From Owenia fusiformis (Eukaryota > Annelida > Polychaeta > Sabellida > Oweniidae): a DNA stretch of 64,000 nt. Under the pieces are notes generated by a model. That model was not told the DNA's origin. It made no database searches and worked only from the letters and a program-made list of their open reading frames with translations. Position numbers and translations under genes: made by a program. The stretch is taken from assembly GCA_903813345.2 (NCBI GenBank), contig CAIIXF020000011.1:20815754-20879753 (forward strand). Direction: 5' to 3'. This document shows, one piece after another, positions 12,501 to 24,163 of this stretch (positions within the stretch are counted from its first letter, which is position 1; every line of letters starts with the position of its first letter).

Positions 12501-15500
12501 AAACATATCAAAAATATAGAAAAATGTATGCAGTGGACAAATATGAAATTTCACTTCCCATGTACCCCCTACAACCCTACCCCAAAATTGAGTATTGGTA
12601 GGAAACAATTTTTTTTCCCAAATGGAATACTTTAGTCAAGTATTCAAGCTTTATTATGATAGATCACATATTCACAAATAATTAAAATATTATTTTAATC
12701 ATTTTTGAGACCAGTAATTGGTCATTTGACCCCAAAGTATAACAAAATAGGCTACAAAACAGGCATGTTATCACATATCGATTTAGATATTTTAGGATCA
12801 GTTTGTCAGAAAAGCATGAAAAAATTCATGGTGTTACATATTCATATGAACTTCATATTTGGTGAGTGTCAAAATTCTAACCTGTATACTTAGGAAGAAA
12901 AAAAAAATTCTTTTTCATAGTTTTGCCACGCCCACTATAGGGGGACTATAGTTTTGATCACTAACTCTTACAATGCATCACATTTGTATTAGAGTTGACA
13001 TCTAAATCATTTATATAGGCTTGTCATCATCTAAAATACAAGTTTTGTGAAGGTTTATACCTTATTAGTATGAAAAATAGGAGTTATTAGTTGCACCAGG
13101 TGAAATGTTAAGGTGACCTTAGGGTATTTGATAACTGCTCTATACTAGGCTTATCTAAATAATGTAAGTTGTAGTTTCTGTGGAATTTAATATTGTTTAA
13201 ATTATTAATTACAATCCGCAATTACAAAATTTTTATATATTTAAATTCATCAGATAAATAAATCATTACATAAGAGTACATTACTATGGAACTATCAATT
13301 GGATGTATAATGCTGTAGAAACGAATTTATGGTTATTAAACGGAATTTAAACTGATAGAGCACATTTATATCTCAGATATCTGGGGAGTCTTTCATTAAT
13401 ATAATTTCAGTGTGCAGGAATGATGGTAATTCTGTCTGTCAGGTTGGAAAACATTGAGTGTACATGTGCTACATTCAGAATTGGATTCAGATATTGTGAT
13501 TGTGAAAACTGCAATCCAAAGTGTCCAAACCTAAAATACAATACTCATACAGATCTCCTTGTGCTTCTCATTTATCATGCACAAAACACAAACTTCAACA
13601 GTTTCTTCAAACCTGAACCAAAAGCAGCAACCCAAGAAACAAAATGTTGGAATATAAATGAAATAAGATTGTCTTTTGGAAAAGTGGTCTGTGACGATAT
13701 TTTGTTTATCTTTTCTGGGGTGTACACCGCATTCAGGTTAAATGGCATAGACAAGAAGCTATCATTGAGGCAGATAAAAAAGAGTGAGTTCTTGAGAAAA
13801 CAAAATGTCTAAACGTCGAAGGTACTATTTTTCTTTTTTCCTTTTTTCACGCGGTGTAGGCAGAATCCCCACAATGTTTTTTCTCACAATCGTGTATCAG
13901 TATCATATGTTTTAGAAAATGCACATGTTTGCGCAAAAATAGCTCAGAAAACAACATAATTGTTGATTAAATTCCTTACTTAAGTTACATAAACGGTTTG
14001 GGTTAAAGTGCAGATCTTAACTGTTTATGGAAATACAGTTTATGTAACTTAAGTGAGGAATTAAATCGACGATTCTGTTGTCTTCTGAACTATTTGTCCG
14101 CAAATATGTACATTTTTTAAACATATAATACTGAAACATGTTTGTGATAACAATGTTGTGGAAATTCTACCTACAATGTGTGAAATAAGGAAAAAAGAAA
14201 AATCATACCTTCGATGTTCCGACATTTTGTTACAACGTAATCAAGTGGAAAACCAGTGAAATGCAAGCAACTCTGTCATTGCAGAGGAACATGCTCTTTT
14301 GTCAATTTATGGTGGAAAAATGGTGAAACCCTAAATGAACTTAGGCTTCAAAAATTCTATTAAAAGAGAGCAGAAAGATCTGAATTATTGCAGCCCCGTG
14401 TTCTTCCTCCAACTTCTGATGCTGCGGAATACCACAGTTATAGAGTGTACCATCAGATCCAGGAGTGGGAGGGAAATAAACTGCCTCCGTTATAATTGGG
14501 CTGGGAAATAAGCAACGAAACTTTTGTACAAATTGCCTAAATGCAGCTCCCCTCTCTCAGAGATCATCCATTGTGTGTGTAAGGCAGATTGTACTTCTAT
14601 GAGATGTACTTGCAGAAAAATGGAATAACTGTTCTATGGCATGTAAGGGGGCCCCTTGGGTGGGCCCAGAAAAAAAATTGGGCCCAAAAAAGACCTTTTT
14701 GGTCATAAGTGGGCCTTTTAAAGCCTTATTTTTTAATTTCAGGCTGAATTTTGAAGTAAATGGGCCTGGATATTTCAAAATGTGGGCCCACTTTAGGGTT
14801 TTAGGGGCCCAAAATTTTGCTCTCACATTTTGCACACACATATATGAAGGTTAAGATTACAAAATTAAGGCAGCATTTTTGATAATGAACATAACATAAG
14901 CGAACCATGCCCTGTATATATATATCTTTTATTGACTCTCTGATGTCATTACAATGACATATAAAGACCAGGGATTTACTTTGCGTTACACTAGTTAACT
15001 CAGTAGGATTTATTAACGTAGAAACCTTTTCCTCCTTTTTATTGAATTTCATTTTTGAAATCCAACATTCTTCAGTTGAACTTCTTCATTTCTATGTGGT
15101 TAAGAACACCTTAGTCAAAAGTAACAATTTTTCTTTAATACAGGGCGAGCCAAAGACTGAGGTAACCCAAACAAATCTTAATAACCCAGTCCAGTCATCC
15201 TGCATGGATTTAGTGTCATTTGGCAGAATTGAGTCTTGGTCAATGTATTATCGATCTACCCAGTCTCAGTGGTCTATCTCTAGTGCTCACGATTTTATGG
15301 CCATTTTATACCATGCCATGAAATATGGGTGTCATGCCTGGAGGCCAACTTGAACGTATTGTGCGTACATAGTTGTACAAATCAGGAGCATAAAAATTTT
15401 GTGTTATGACTCTCATCTTCATTCGTATCTCTTGTTTTTATGTTTCAAGTGTTGTTAGTAAAGAAAAAGGTCTACAGATAAAAAAAAAACTGGTGGTATT

Positions 15501-18500
15501 GATGTCCAGTCAGTTAGGCACATTTCGATATTTTGAGCACATTTTGTAAATGGCCATAAAATTGTGACTATTAAGGATAGATCAATGACACTAAAAAGAA
15601 TGAAAGAACATTGGACAAGGTAATTTTGCCAAATATGATGTCAAACCCATGCTGAATGACTGGGTTATTAACAAACATTTGGTTGGGTTACCTTTTTTGG
15701 CTCATATTAATAAACTGATGTCAGGGACAGGGATATTTAACATTTTGTTGCCTTTCAAGGATATTTTTAGACCACTGATTGTACTTAATTTCTAACAAAT
15801 AGTTCTCTGTTTTACCAGAAAAGGTATATTATATATCAAATTGAATTTAAAAGGAAAAAACATTTGATAATTTAGCAGTTATCAACTAAAAGTAGGGCTT
15901 CCCCTATATTTCACCTGGCATTTGCTGTTATTTCTACTTTTTTTTTACATAATCCTTTCCTGAAAACATCAAAAAACTGTTTTCAGGACAAAATAAGCCT
16001 TTACAAATAATTTAGTTGTGCTGATGAGTTCAAATATGACATATCTTGGAAATGATTAAACAAAAGTAAGGTCACCCCAAAAGTGGGTGTGGTAAAATAC
16101 TGAAATTTCAAATATTATTTTCACCCTCAATATTCACTTAATGACCCTGATACTTATCAAATACAATGGTCAGGTGTACAATAAACTCTTCGATTTTTTT
16201 CATGCAATTCTGATGAATTGATACAGAAATAGATACATTGTTATATTAAATTCGGGCTATTTGATGGCCTATTTTCAGATATTTGGGGCTAGAAATGCCA
16301 ATTATTGCACTCAAATAGTTGGTTAACAATTTTTAGTTGGTCTTATGTCAGTAAACTATCATAATATTACTCGTTTAGTTGATAAAAGCATTCCATTTTG
16401 AAATATAAAAATATTTACAATCCCATACTCAAATTTGGAGGGGGGTACCTAGAATGTAACATTTCATATTTATCCACTGCATATATTTTTCTATATTTTT
16501 GATATGTTTTTCAACTCGTATCAATATACAATATAAGCCTAATTTAAAAACTGTTGCAATTTTTGGGATGTTAAACTTCCATTTGCCTAGCCTATAAGTA
16601 CATGAATAACCATTGAAATCAAATCGTTGACGCATGAACTGCATACGGCACAAATTGATTTATAGTTTATATGGTAGTACTAGATCATTGTTTTGCACAC
16701 CTAATTGTAGCTAGCGTCTCATCGTTTCGAGGACGATGACCCTAAATTGAACGATATCATAGAGTACCAGCACGCAGTATCGGAAGCCCTCTCTGCCGGT
16801 GTTGGAGATGAACTCGATATGTTTCCTTGGTTGCGATATTTTGGAAATCAAACGTTCAAGAAGATGCAATTTTTTCTAAAAATGAGGAATCAGATAATTG
16901 GCGAATGGGTGGAAGAACATAAGGTAAGTCCGTTTTTGGCTAACTGTGGAGAACTGTGGTAATAAATACTAATAATTACAGCGGACACAGGTGAATAACG
17001 TGAAACTGCCAATATGGCCCCAATTCTTTTGACAATTCTTTTGACAAGCCTTTGACAAATCCCAAATAAATTTCCCTCCATGAGCATTTAGAAAATTTAA
17101 AGTTAGAACTAATTTAAGATAGCGTGTAGGTGTTGGTAGAATATGTAGTCTCATATTATCAAACAACAGTTAGAAAAACACATAGTAATGGGTATTATGT
17201 TTTTGTAGAAATCTTTCAATAGGGATGACATCAGAGACCTCACCGAAGCCCTTCTTAAGGCGAGGGAAGATGGAGATGACACTTTCAGCGATCATGTAAT
17301 AATCCTTTTAGGTAGAACAATCTTTGCCAACATATATCCACACACATTGGATGCATATCCATGTACACTCCCCTCCAAAGGTTTGGCAACCTTAGCTCCC
17401 TCATTGAACTACGTGTTAAAGGCTCTTTATGTTTGAACTTTTATTTACATAACCTGTGAGGAAAATACATAGTACTTATGATATTAATGGAAACGTAACT
17501 TGACTTCATTAACCAATGCCTCCAAATTTTCCCAATTCTAATTCTAAATTACAATGGGTCGAAAATTGATGGTAAATCTGATGAAGTTTTGAAAATCGAC
17601 ATTCCCATGGGAAATGGTAGTTTTGCCGCAAGTCATATGACAAAATATTCATCTATCCGTGTTCTTGCAAAAATACAAAGTAAGTAGTCAATTGAATTTG
17701 CTAACTTTATGTAATAGAAAATCATACGTTTCGTCAGGTTTAAAATAGTTATAGGTCTTCAAAGTCAAAATGATTTTTCAAAAAGCTCCTTCTATTGAAA
17801 AAAACACATGAGGCGAAAAATGATTTTCAAAAATGACTTTGAAGCTCTGTATTAGTATTCATAAAGTAACTGAACACTTAGGTTACAAAAGAGTTAGGCA
17901 ATTCAATGTTCTATATAAAAATATTCTTTGGCGAATCTTTTACTGGATAGATATCCTGAAATCAGATTTACCTCGAACCCACAATTTCCCATTGGTTTAC
18001 ATGGGAATGACAATTTTCAAAAATTCTTCAAATATATATTCATCAATGCTCGACTTATTGTAATTAAGGAAAAATTTGAAAAATTTGGAGGCATTGTAAA
18101 TGAAGTCAAATTACATTTTAATCAATATTATAAGTTTTTTCCTCATAAGTTATGTAAATAAAAATTCAAACATAAAGAGGCTTTAACACGTTGTTTAATG
18201 AGGGAGCTAAGGTTGCCAAACTGATGGAGGGGAGTGTATTTACTATATTGGATAGTTAATTTACTAACTACAAATTAAAAACATTTTTATTTCCATTCGC
18301 GTGTCTTATTATCGGTCACAATCAAAATTAAGCTAATTGCTTTCATTTCTAGTATTAGAAAAGGGGTAACATTTGGACAAAATAAGCACCTCTAAACGTT
18401 GACCTTTAAACCACTCGAGTGTCAAATTCAAATGTCAAAACTCTGAAATCACATTTTAACTAGTACGACACACTTCCTCTTCAATGATATGTCCATATAT

Positions 18501-21032
18501 ACTGTATACAGTGCGTCCCAAAAAGACGCAAAATATATTGTAAAGCCACAAAACCAGTGATGATTACATCAATTTCATTTAATTTACGCAAGCATCAATA
18601 GTTTTGTGGTTTTATTATGCGTGCTTTGCTTGATGCGTTTTTGGGACGCACTGGAAGGGGGCTAAAAGAAGGGTTTACCGACACATGTCCTTTGTAATAA
18701 AAACATGATCGCATGTGAACAATGATATAAAATGAAAGGACAGTCGACTTTACCCATATACTGAATGATGCCATAATAATATCATTCTCATGGGAAAGTA
18801 TCTACTTTCTGGTGCTATGTTAATATTACAAATAACTTATCACGTTACTGCCATCTACATCGCCACAAAGTATGCAAGCACGTGATGGCATTTTTGTCAA
18901 GTGATTTTGGTTTACAGTGAATGACATGCTTGGAGCAGGCATAATGACCACGCAAGTTGTGGTTTCTGCCTACCTGCAGTTGATGATACTTCACCCTGAG
19001 GTACAGACCCGTCTACAGCATGAGGTTGATTCTGTCGTAGGGACATCTAGGGCGCCATCTATCGAGGACAGGGACGCTATGCCGGTGTTGCAGGCGAATA
19101 TACATGAAATATTGAGATATGTGTCACATGTTCCTATTGCTGTACCACACAAGACAACTGTAGATACTTCAGTCGGAGGATACGATATCCCGAAATCCAC
19201 ACAGGTTGAGCAACGTCAGACATTAAAACCATCAGCTTTTGTCAATTTTAACAATTTTTTGCCGTTAATAAGTATCGTCTCTCATTTTCAATTTAGACGC
19301 GTTTGATTTGATTCTTATGCTAGAAAATTCAACAAATCTGAAAGATTTACTTTTTCAAAAGAAAGTTCATAGTTGAATTGCTAGATAAATAGGAGCACGA
19401 CACGGGGAAATATGTTAGGTCTTTTAGAATTTTTTTGAAATGATAGGCTTCTTAGATATAGATCTACTTAAAAAGTCGCATCACCAACGTGCAAATGCCA
19501 ATGTTTTTGTTGCAAATCAAACAACAATGGTCTACACGACCTGTAATAAGTACATATTGACATTTTTATCACAAAATTAATGCTATTACTGTTTTTTAAA
19601 ATAGGTTTCCATACAATAGATAAAAAATGATTAAAATTGAACGAAGGGGGGGGGGTGAACAGATGAGTAATATGACTTTATGGTGGAGGAAATCTCTGCG
19701 AATTCATGTATTTGTAAAATTAAATCAGTAACTCAATAACAACTTGATGTTACAACTCTAAAGAGTGAAAAATAGGGAGATTTGGAGATGTTGGAAATAA
19801 ATATTACTCCCTCCGTTCACCCACCCCTGTTTAGTTTTATTTATTTTCGATGATTTTTTATATAACGTATGGTAACTTATTTTACAAAACCAGCAATGAC
19901 AAACGTTTTGTGATAATAACATCACTTTTACAAGTATTTATTACAGAACGTGTAGACCTCTGTTGGATTTAGAGCAAAATCATTGCCATTTGCATGTTGG
20001 CGACGTTGCGCCTTTTTCAATAGATCTAATATCCTAGAAGCCCATCAGTTCAAAATTATCCTAAAAGACCTGACATATTTCTCCGCGTCGTGCACCTATT
20101 CATTTAGAAATTCAATTGTAAACTTTCCCTTGTCGAATTTCTAGCGAAAATCAGTCATTCCCCCTCAGTACATTTTTCCGATATCGGGCGTGTGAAAGTC
20201 ATTTTATTTTATTATCGCTTTGTGTTTTAGGTCTGGATAAACCTGTTTGCCTTGCACCATGATGAAAAGATATTTGATGAACCATGGAGTTACAAACCTG
20301 AGAGATGGCTAGACGATTCTGGTCAACTGGTGTCTATTGAAGAGAGAAATAAGTATGAGGAAGGTGGCCTATTTGAGAAAACCAATTTTTATGTCACCAC
20401 CAAAAGCTATTGTTATGGTCTTCTTTTTTTGTGACGGCGGTTGTCGATCGGCGTCTGTAACAATATTTTGAGTAACTAAGTGGTGTCATTTTATCATGTT
20501 AATGCCTTATTGATATATCTGAATTGTTACATTGAACAAGTTGGACATATACATGAGTAAATTCCATAAAATAATTTTGTGATCTCATTTTTGTTAATGA
20601 TTTGGAATACTAGTATCCATCCATCCGAAGACAATTGTCTGATCCAACTGTTTAGTATGTAGATGACATATATAGGACACACCTTTGTTCAGGCATTTTT
20701 ATACATAGGTTAAAGTAGAAATTATCTGCTATATTAAAAGAATATTGGTCAAAGATAATTGTACGACGGAATGTGGGTTAAGTTTTGCCCACCAAGTAAC
20801 TGTGTGTACATGTATTTATTTCAGAATCTTCCCATTTGGCGCAGGACGTAGAGTGTGTGCAGCGGAACAATTTGCGAGAACGAGGATGTTTTTGTTCCTC
20901 TCCAATATACTACAAAGATTCACAATCGTTCAACCTGAGGACGCAGAGCAACCTAGTGCTGACCCAAGAAATTACACACTGGGAATCATACTCGAACCAG
21001 GACCATTTACTATCAAAGCCATACCACGCTAA
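9537..21032 (+). CDS. Cytochrome P450, clan 2 (CYP17/CYP1-like), seven exons
   Basis: Joined exons give 1482 nt, a complete 493-residue protein: 9537-9822, 12085-12347, 16711-16923, 17209-17311, 18918-19204, 20231-20352, 20825-21032. All junctions are GT-AG and phases agree (1,0,0,1,0,2). A hydrophobic N-terminal anchor is followed by IPGPKGIPFLG, then KEFAGR typical of CYP17/CYP1/CYP2 relatives. The I-helix is AGIMTT (295-300), with Met where families usually have Glu or Asp. The K-helix ExxR is EILR (352-355), the PERW motif is at 407-410, and the heme loop is FGAGRRVCAAE with Cys436 as ligand and Ala where Gly is usual. The expected role is ER-bound, NADPH-reductase-dependent monooxygenation of a steroid- or xenobiotic-like substrate; the real substrate cannot be read. 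The exon 6 donor (gtatga at 20353) was chosen because it alone restores frame into the heme loop. Confidence 0.9.
9987..11519. mobile_element. Inverted-repeat element in P450 intron 1
   Basis: Sequence from about 9987 to 10140 (words gtttattcaacgaa, acacgtggaatgcttcgtt, gcgcatgcacat) is a diverged reverse complement of about 11390-11519 (ttcgttggataaatgc, aacgaagcattaag, atgcgcacgtg). No transposase frame is seen between them. A younger palindromic MITE is nested inside at 10759-11217. Confidence 0.55.
10759..11217. mobile_element. Palindromic MITE, 459 bp
   Basis: The terminal inverted repeat is cactgttccacagctagtta at the left and taactagctgtggaacagtg at the right. The match extends inward through ctttgac/gtcaaag, gacttcctgg-type words and cgagtttttgtttt. 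Both sides show aaaat, a possible target duplication. No coding capacity is seen. Confidence 0.8.
13420..14500 (+). pseudogene. Degenerate transposon-associated reading frame
   Basis: An open stretch at 13420-13812 encodes a Cys-rich patch (CTCATF, then CDCENCNPKCPN). Beyond a MITE insertion, 14391-14500 reads as RVLPPTSDAAEYHSYRVY followed by HQIQEWEG. The pattern LPPT.DAA..H..RVY.Q.Q.W is one I associate with C-termini of repeat-borne proteins in invertebrate genomes. Frames are broken by stops and by the MITE, and the whole lies inside the 4.2-kb inverted-repeat element. Most likely it is remnant cargo of that element. The link between the two blocks is inference, and the family name is not known to me. 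Confidence 0.4.
13800..14259. mobile_element. Fold-back MITE, copy 2 (complete)
   Basis: This is the same family as 2372-2785. The left block (aacgtcgaaggta, cagaatccccacaatg, acttaagttacataaacgg) is mirrored by the right block (gtttatgtaacttaagt, gtggaaattctacctac, taccttcgatgttccgac). The right end, through ttgattac- and accagtgaa-type words, matches the left tip of copy 1 in reverse complement, which defines the full element. It interrupts the degenerate reading frame around it. Confidence 0.75.
14636..14830. repeat. GGGCCC-rich low-complexity patch
   Basis: Several short gggccc/gggcct words recur in an A/T-rich background (gtgggcccag, ttgggcccaa, gtgggcctttt, tgggcctgga, tgggcccactt, aggggcccaa). 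Both strands are open for about 70-90 codons, but composition rather than coding explains this. No gene is supported. Confidence 0.5.
15140..15720. repeat. Diverged inverted repeat (fold-back)
   Basis: The block at about 15160-15310 (gaggtaacccaaacaaat, aataacccagtc, tagtgtcatttggc, attttatggccattt) is matched in reverse complement by 15510-15700 (aaatggccataaaatt, caatgacacta, gactgggttatt, ggttgggttacc). The spacing between blocks is conserved, so the whole segment can fold on itself. Confidence 0.6.
17366..18236. mobile_element. TA-flanked palindromic element in P450 intron 4
   Basis: The ends are cactcccctcc (left) and ggaggggagtg (right), each next to TA (17364-17365 and 18237-18238), as in Tc1/mariner elements. 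The inverted match continues far inward: ggcaaccttagctccctcat against atgagggagctaaggttgcc, then catgaggaaaa-type words and caatgcctccaaatttt against aaaatttggaggcattg. Nearly the whole 871 bp is one large imperfect hairpin. No transposase is present. Confidence 0.8.
18509..18653. mobile_element. Short mariner-type MITE
   Basis: The terminal inverted repeats are cagtgcgtcccaaaaagacg at the left and gcgtttttgggacgcactg at the right, with an internal match acaaaac/gttttgt. Length is 145 bp, preceded by TA. The right-hand TA is not preserved. Confidence 0.75.
19360..20130. mobile_element. Inverted-repeat element in P450 intron 5
   Basis: The left arm from about 19365 (gttgaattgctagataaata, gagcacgacacgg, atatgttaggtctttta, gtgcaaatgcca, ggtctacacgacctgtaata) is matched in reverse complement by the right arm up to about 20120. 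An inner G-run/C-run pair (19650 and 19815) extends the pairing. No coding capacity is seen. It accounts for most of the 1.0-kb intron. Confidence 0.7.
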
Positions 21033-22245
21033 TCTATTTTATTTAATCAGAGATTCTTCAAGGATCTTTTGCAAAATGTTCGTTTCCATTAATGATACAT
21101 GATCAGTTTTCATTGAAACCAATGCTACAGAAATGGAATTGCTTGAATTTGAAAGGTTAGCATATCTAAAAAAAGATCTACGAGATAAAAAAATCAATTT
21201 CTGTAATCATGCACCCTATGTCACACCATGTTACGTAATGAAGTCACTGTTTTTTAATAATGCTATTCAATAATATAATTGAATTTGAACACACTACGCC
21301 ACATCTGTCACACCTTCTTTCAAAAGGACCCCGGCCGGTCTAATGTTTTTTGCAATGTCTAAAACTTGGTCCCTAGTTGATTTTGGTCCATTGTGCAAAG
21401 ATAATGTATGATTATTCAGCCAACAATGACCTCATGTAAATAAATGATATATCATTGAAAATGTAGCTTAAAGACATGTTAAGCAGATAAATAGGTCAGT
21501 ATTACATAATCAAGAAATGAATAAGTCTGAAAATACAATTGGTCAGAATAAACTAAAACCTGCTTCAAACTGAAAAACATTGCATGCTCTATTCCACACA
21601 ATTTTGAAGCTTTTGAAATTCGCAGTAACAATGAATAAGCAGCCTGTATATGATCATTGCATAGAAAACACTTCATGTAGTGTTTATCAGATGTATTGAG
21701 TTGACCAAAATACTCCTTTGTTTACTACATACTGGACTACATACTCGTACCCTTACATATATGTTACTGTACATATTGTAGAATTAGCCCATAAGAGCTT
21801 TGCAAAATCAACATCTTATACTATCAAGGTAATAGACGGCTTGCCCAACCTTACAGGCAAACTATTATATACAAATTTGAAGATAAGACTGATATTGTCA
21901 CATTGAATTATGATAATAAGTAAATAACTTTTGCAATATTTTGCACGGGTATAACCATGCACAGTAGAATAATACACAGGGTTACCCTAAATTGTAGAAA
22001 CATGAATATGTTTCTAACTTATAATTAATTAATTCATATATCCCAAGGATTTCACCTGTTCCCTTCCTGACCAAACCTTGTTTTATTTTTGATTTTTACA
22101 ATAAAATAAACTACTCCATCATTTTTATTTCCATTTATTGACATGAGAACTCAAATGATCAATGGGAAAACAATGCTAAACTTGCACACTGAAATAGGTA
22201 TTCCAGCAGGCCTAGGAAAATATGGCTAGATAAAGATGATACACC
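21033..22245. other. 3' flank of the clan-2 P450
   Basis: No exon is seen. A possible polyadenylation hexamer aataaa lies at 21439-21444, about 400 bp after the stop codon, and another (caataaaataaa) near 22101. Which one is used cannot be decided. The rest is A/T-rich non-coding sequence. Confidence 0.35.
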
Positions 22246-22710
22246 TAAAGCCCGGTATACACCAATGGGGCAAAATCCCAATTGCCCCATCGAGTCCCAT
22301 CTTGCCCCATCAAATCCCAACTTTGCCTCATCGTGCCCCATGGAGTCCCATCAAGCCCCATGGAGTCCAATCAAATCCCACCGTGCCCCATTGGTGTATG
22401 TCGGGCTTCACACAACACGTCATATGATCGAAAATCCCACGATGCCCCATGGAAAGAATGAACATGTTCATTCTCGATGGGACTTCGTGGGATTTTGCCC
22501 CATCTTGCCCCATCGAGTCCAACCAAGTCCCACGTGGGACCTCATGGGACCTCGTGGGACTCGATGGGGCAAGATGGGGCAAAATCCCACGGAGTCCCAT
22601 GGAGTCCCACGGACTTTATGGGGCAAAATCCCAAAAGGTCCCACGAGGTCCCACGCAATGTTAAGTCTATGGAGGTCCCAACTTGCCCCATTGGTGTATA
22701 CCGGGCTTTA
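22246..22710. mobile_element. MITE with a core of GTCCCA/GCCCCAT words
   Basis: The ends are exact inverted copies (taaagcccggtatacaccaa at left; ttggtgtataccgggcttta at right). The core consists almost wholly of variants of cccatcgagt, gccccatc, gtcccacg and their complements, with a third partial terminus (ttggtgtatgtcgggctt) near 22395. The core is open in several frames on both strands because of its repeat composition and is not a gene. Confidence 0.85.
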
Positions 22711-23880
22711 GGGCTACAGGTGGACAAACTATTCCCCCTGAAAAGCTTTTTAAGGGTCGGATCACTAAATTCATGATTGCATTGAAAAGCTTTGAATGCT
22801 AATTTTCAAGAATGGATGTATTACAAAAGAAGAAAGTATGAAGAATTCATATAGTTTATTTCGGGTGATTATTTAGTGTCAAGTTTTGTCTCTAGTGACA
22901 GCATGTTACTGAATATCTCATCAAGTGACCTAAACTACAGCAGCTAAAATAAGCATACCGAAATATTATAATTTAGTATGATTCAGAGAAAGGGATTATA
23001 CAGAGAGATTAGCAATTTATATTATCTATTATCTTACAATTCAGCTCAATTCTTGAATTTGAAGATCTACTGCTATATTGTTTAATATGCATTATAACAG
23101 ATCGATTTGATGGTAAGAACTAGTATGTGATATGATTGATTTTACCTTTTTGTCATCATTGCTAAGGGATATAATAGTACCATTCCAATAAATGATAACT
23201 CACTTATTGTATTACTTCCGCTTGATACACATGCTGGAAGATATGCTTTTAAAATTAGTAAACCATTGTAGTAGTGAAAGGCACATTAAAATAAATATCA
23301 CCCCCTTCAATCTATTTTTACAGGTTTTTATGATTATTTCACGTTTTTCTATATTTTGCGTAACCAGGACGGTGAATGTTCTTCATTTTTCTTCAAACAT
23401 TTTGTCTTACCAATATTTAGTATATCGGTCAATTTTTCCCATTGCATTGAGCTCCATTATAAAAATGGAATTTTCAAACTGAATATTTTAAAATTCTACG
23501 TGGTGAAAAGTTGCATATTGAGTAGTTAGTTAATGTTATGGTGAAAAAAATCAAAACAAAAAGGAATAAAGAAAAAATGCCACGGAAATTAATGAAATCG
23601 ATGCAGTCATCATTGCGTTTTCTTTCCCATGTTCAGCACAAGACGGCCCCTTATGCTCTGAGTCAAAACCGTCTTGGATCTCTTTTCAAAATTATTATTT
23701 ATGACCCTTTTATAAATATAATAATGACACATTATCGTAAAGTATATTAGAAATGTTGCTTCATGGTACATAAAGTGAAATAGATTTAGTCATAGTCATC
23801 ACTAGTTTTGTGTTTTAAGATGTTTGTGTTCATTATAATTTTATGTTTAATATGGCATTTGCCCCTGTACAGCTAATAAA
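22711..23880. other. A/T-rich intergenic segment
   Basis: No coding exon, RNA gene or clear repeat is recognised between the G/C-rich MITE and the P450 exon-1 duplicate. Confidence 0.4.
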
Positions 23881-23931
23881 TATGTTGAACGTTGAAGCAG
23901 TAGCCAGTATACTTGCAGCTGCTGAATAAGC

Positions 23932-24163
23932 ATGTGGATCTTTTCGTGCATATTCGCTCTCGTTATAGTTTTTCTTCTCAGGCGATTTTTCGACCCGAAA
24001 AGAGGATCTTATCCCGGATACCTGGTCCTAGAGGAATACCGTTTCTCGGAAATGCGCTACAAATAAATTCAGTTAAAATCCACAATGATCTGTTATCATG
24101 GAAAGAAACATATGGAAATATATTCAAACTAGACTTTGCTGGCGACCAAGTGGTGGTTTTTAA
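23932..24163 (+). pseudogene. Duplicate of clan-2 P450 exon 1, frameshifted
   Basis: An ATG at 23932 opens a membrane anchor (MWIFSCIFALVIVFLLRRFF) that aligns with residues 1-20 of the complete P450. One A is missing from the run after FDPK, so the frame is lost there. The following IPGPRGIPFLGNALQ and DFAGDQVVV read in another frame. Similarity stops at 24163, inside exon 1, and no later P450 exons follow. This is a truncated duplicate from a local duplication that included some upstream flank. It cannot make a P450. Confidence 0.9.

Larger units (their letters stand above)
12398..16597. mobile_element. 4.2-kb element with about 700-bp terminal inverted repeats
   Basis: The left arm (from ataggccaagcaaatgg; includes catcccaaaaattgcaacag, aaacatatcaaaaatataga and atgcagtgga) is the reverse complement of the right arm ending at about 16597. 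Weaker inverted similarity continues inward to roughly 13130 and 15850, for example ttgccacgcccacta against its complement near 16085. The element fills almost all of P450 intron 2. It contains a degenerate transposon-type reading frame, a fold-back MITE and a further inverted pair at 15140-15720, so it is a nested composite. Confidence 0.7.

Noticed and set aside
20353-20434. Extension of P450 exon 6 through the open frame
   Set aside because: Reading on does not reach the heme loop in frame; donor gtatga at 20353 restores phase and gives the expected family length.
22265-22711. 148-codon ORF and overlapping frames on both strands
   Set aside because: These are produced by the repetitive G/C-rich core of a MITE with exact terminal inverted repeats.
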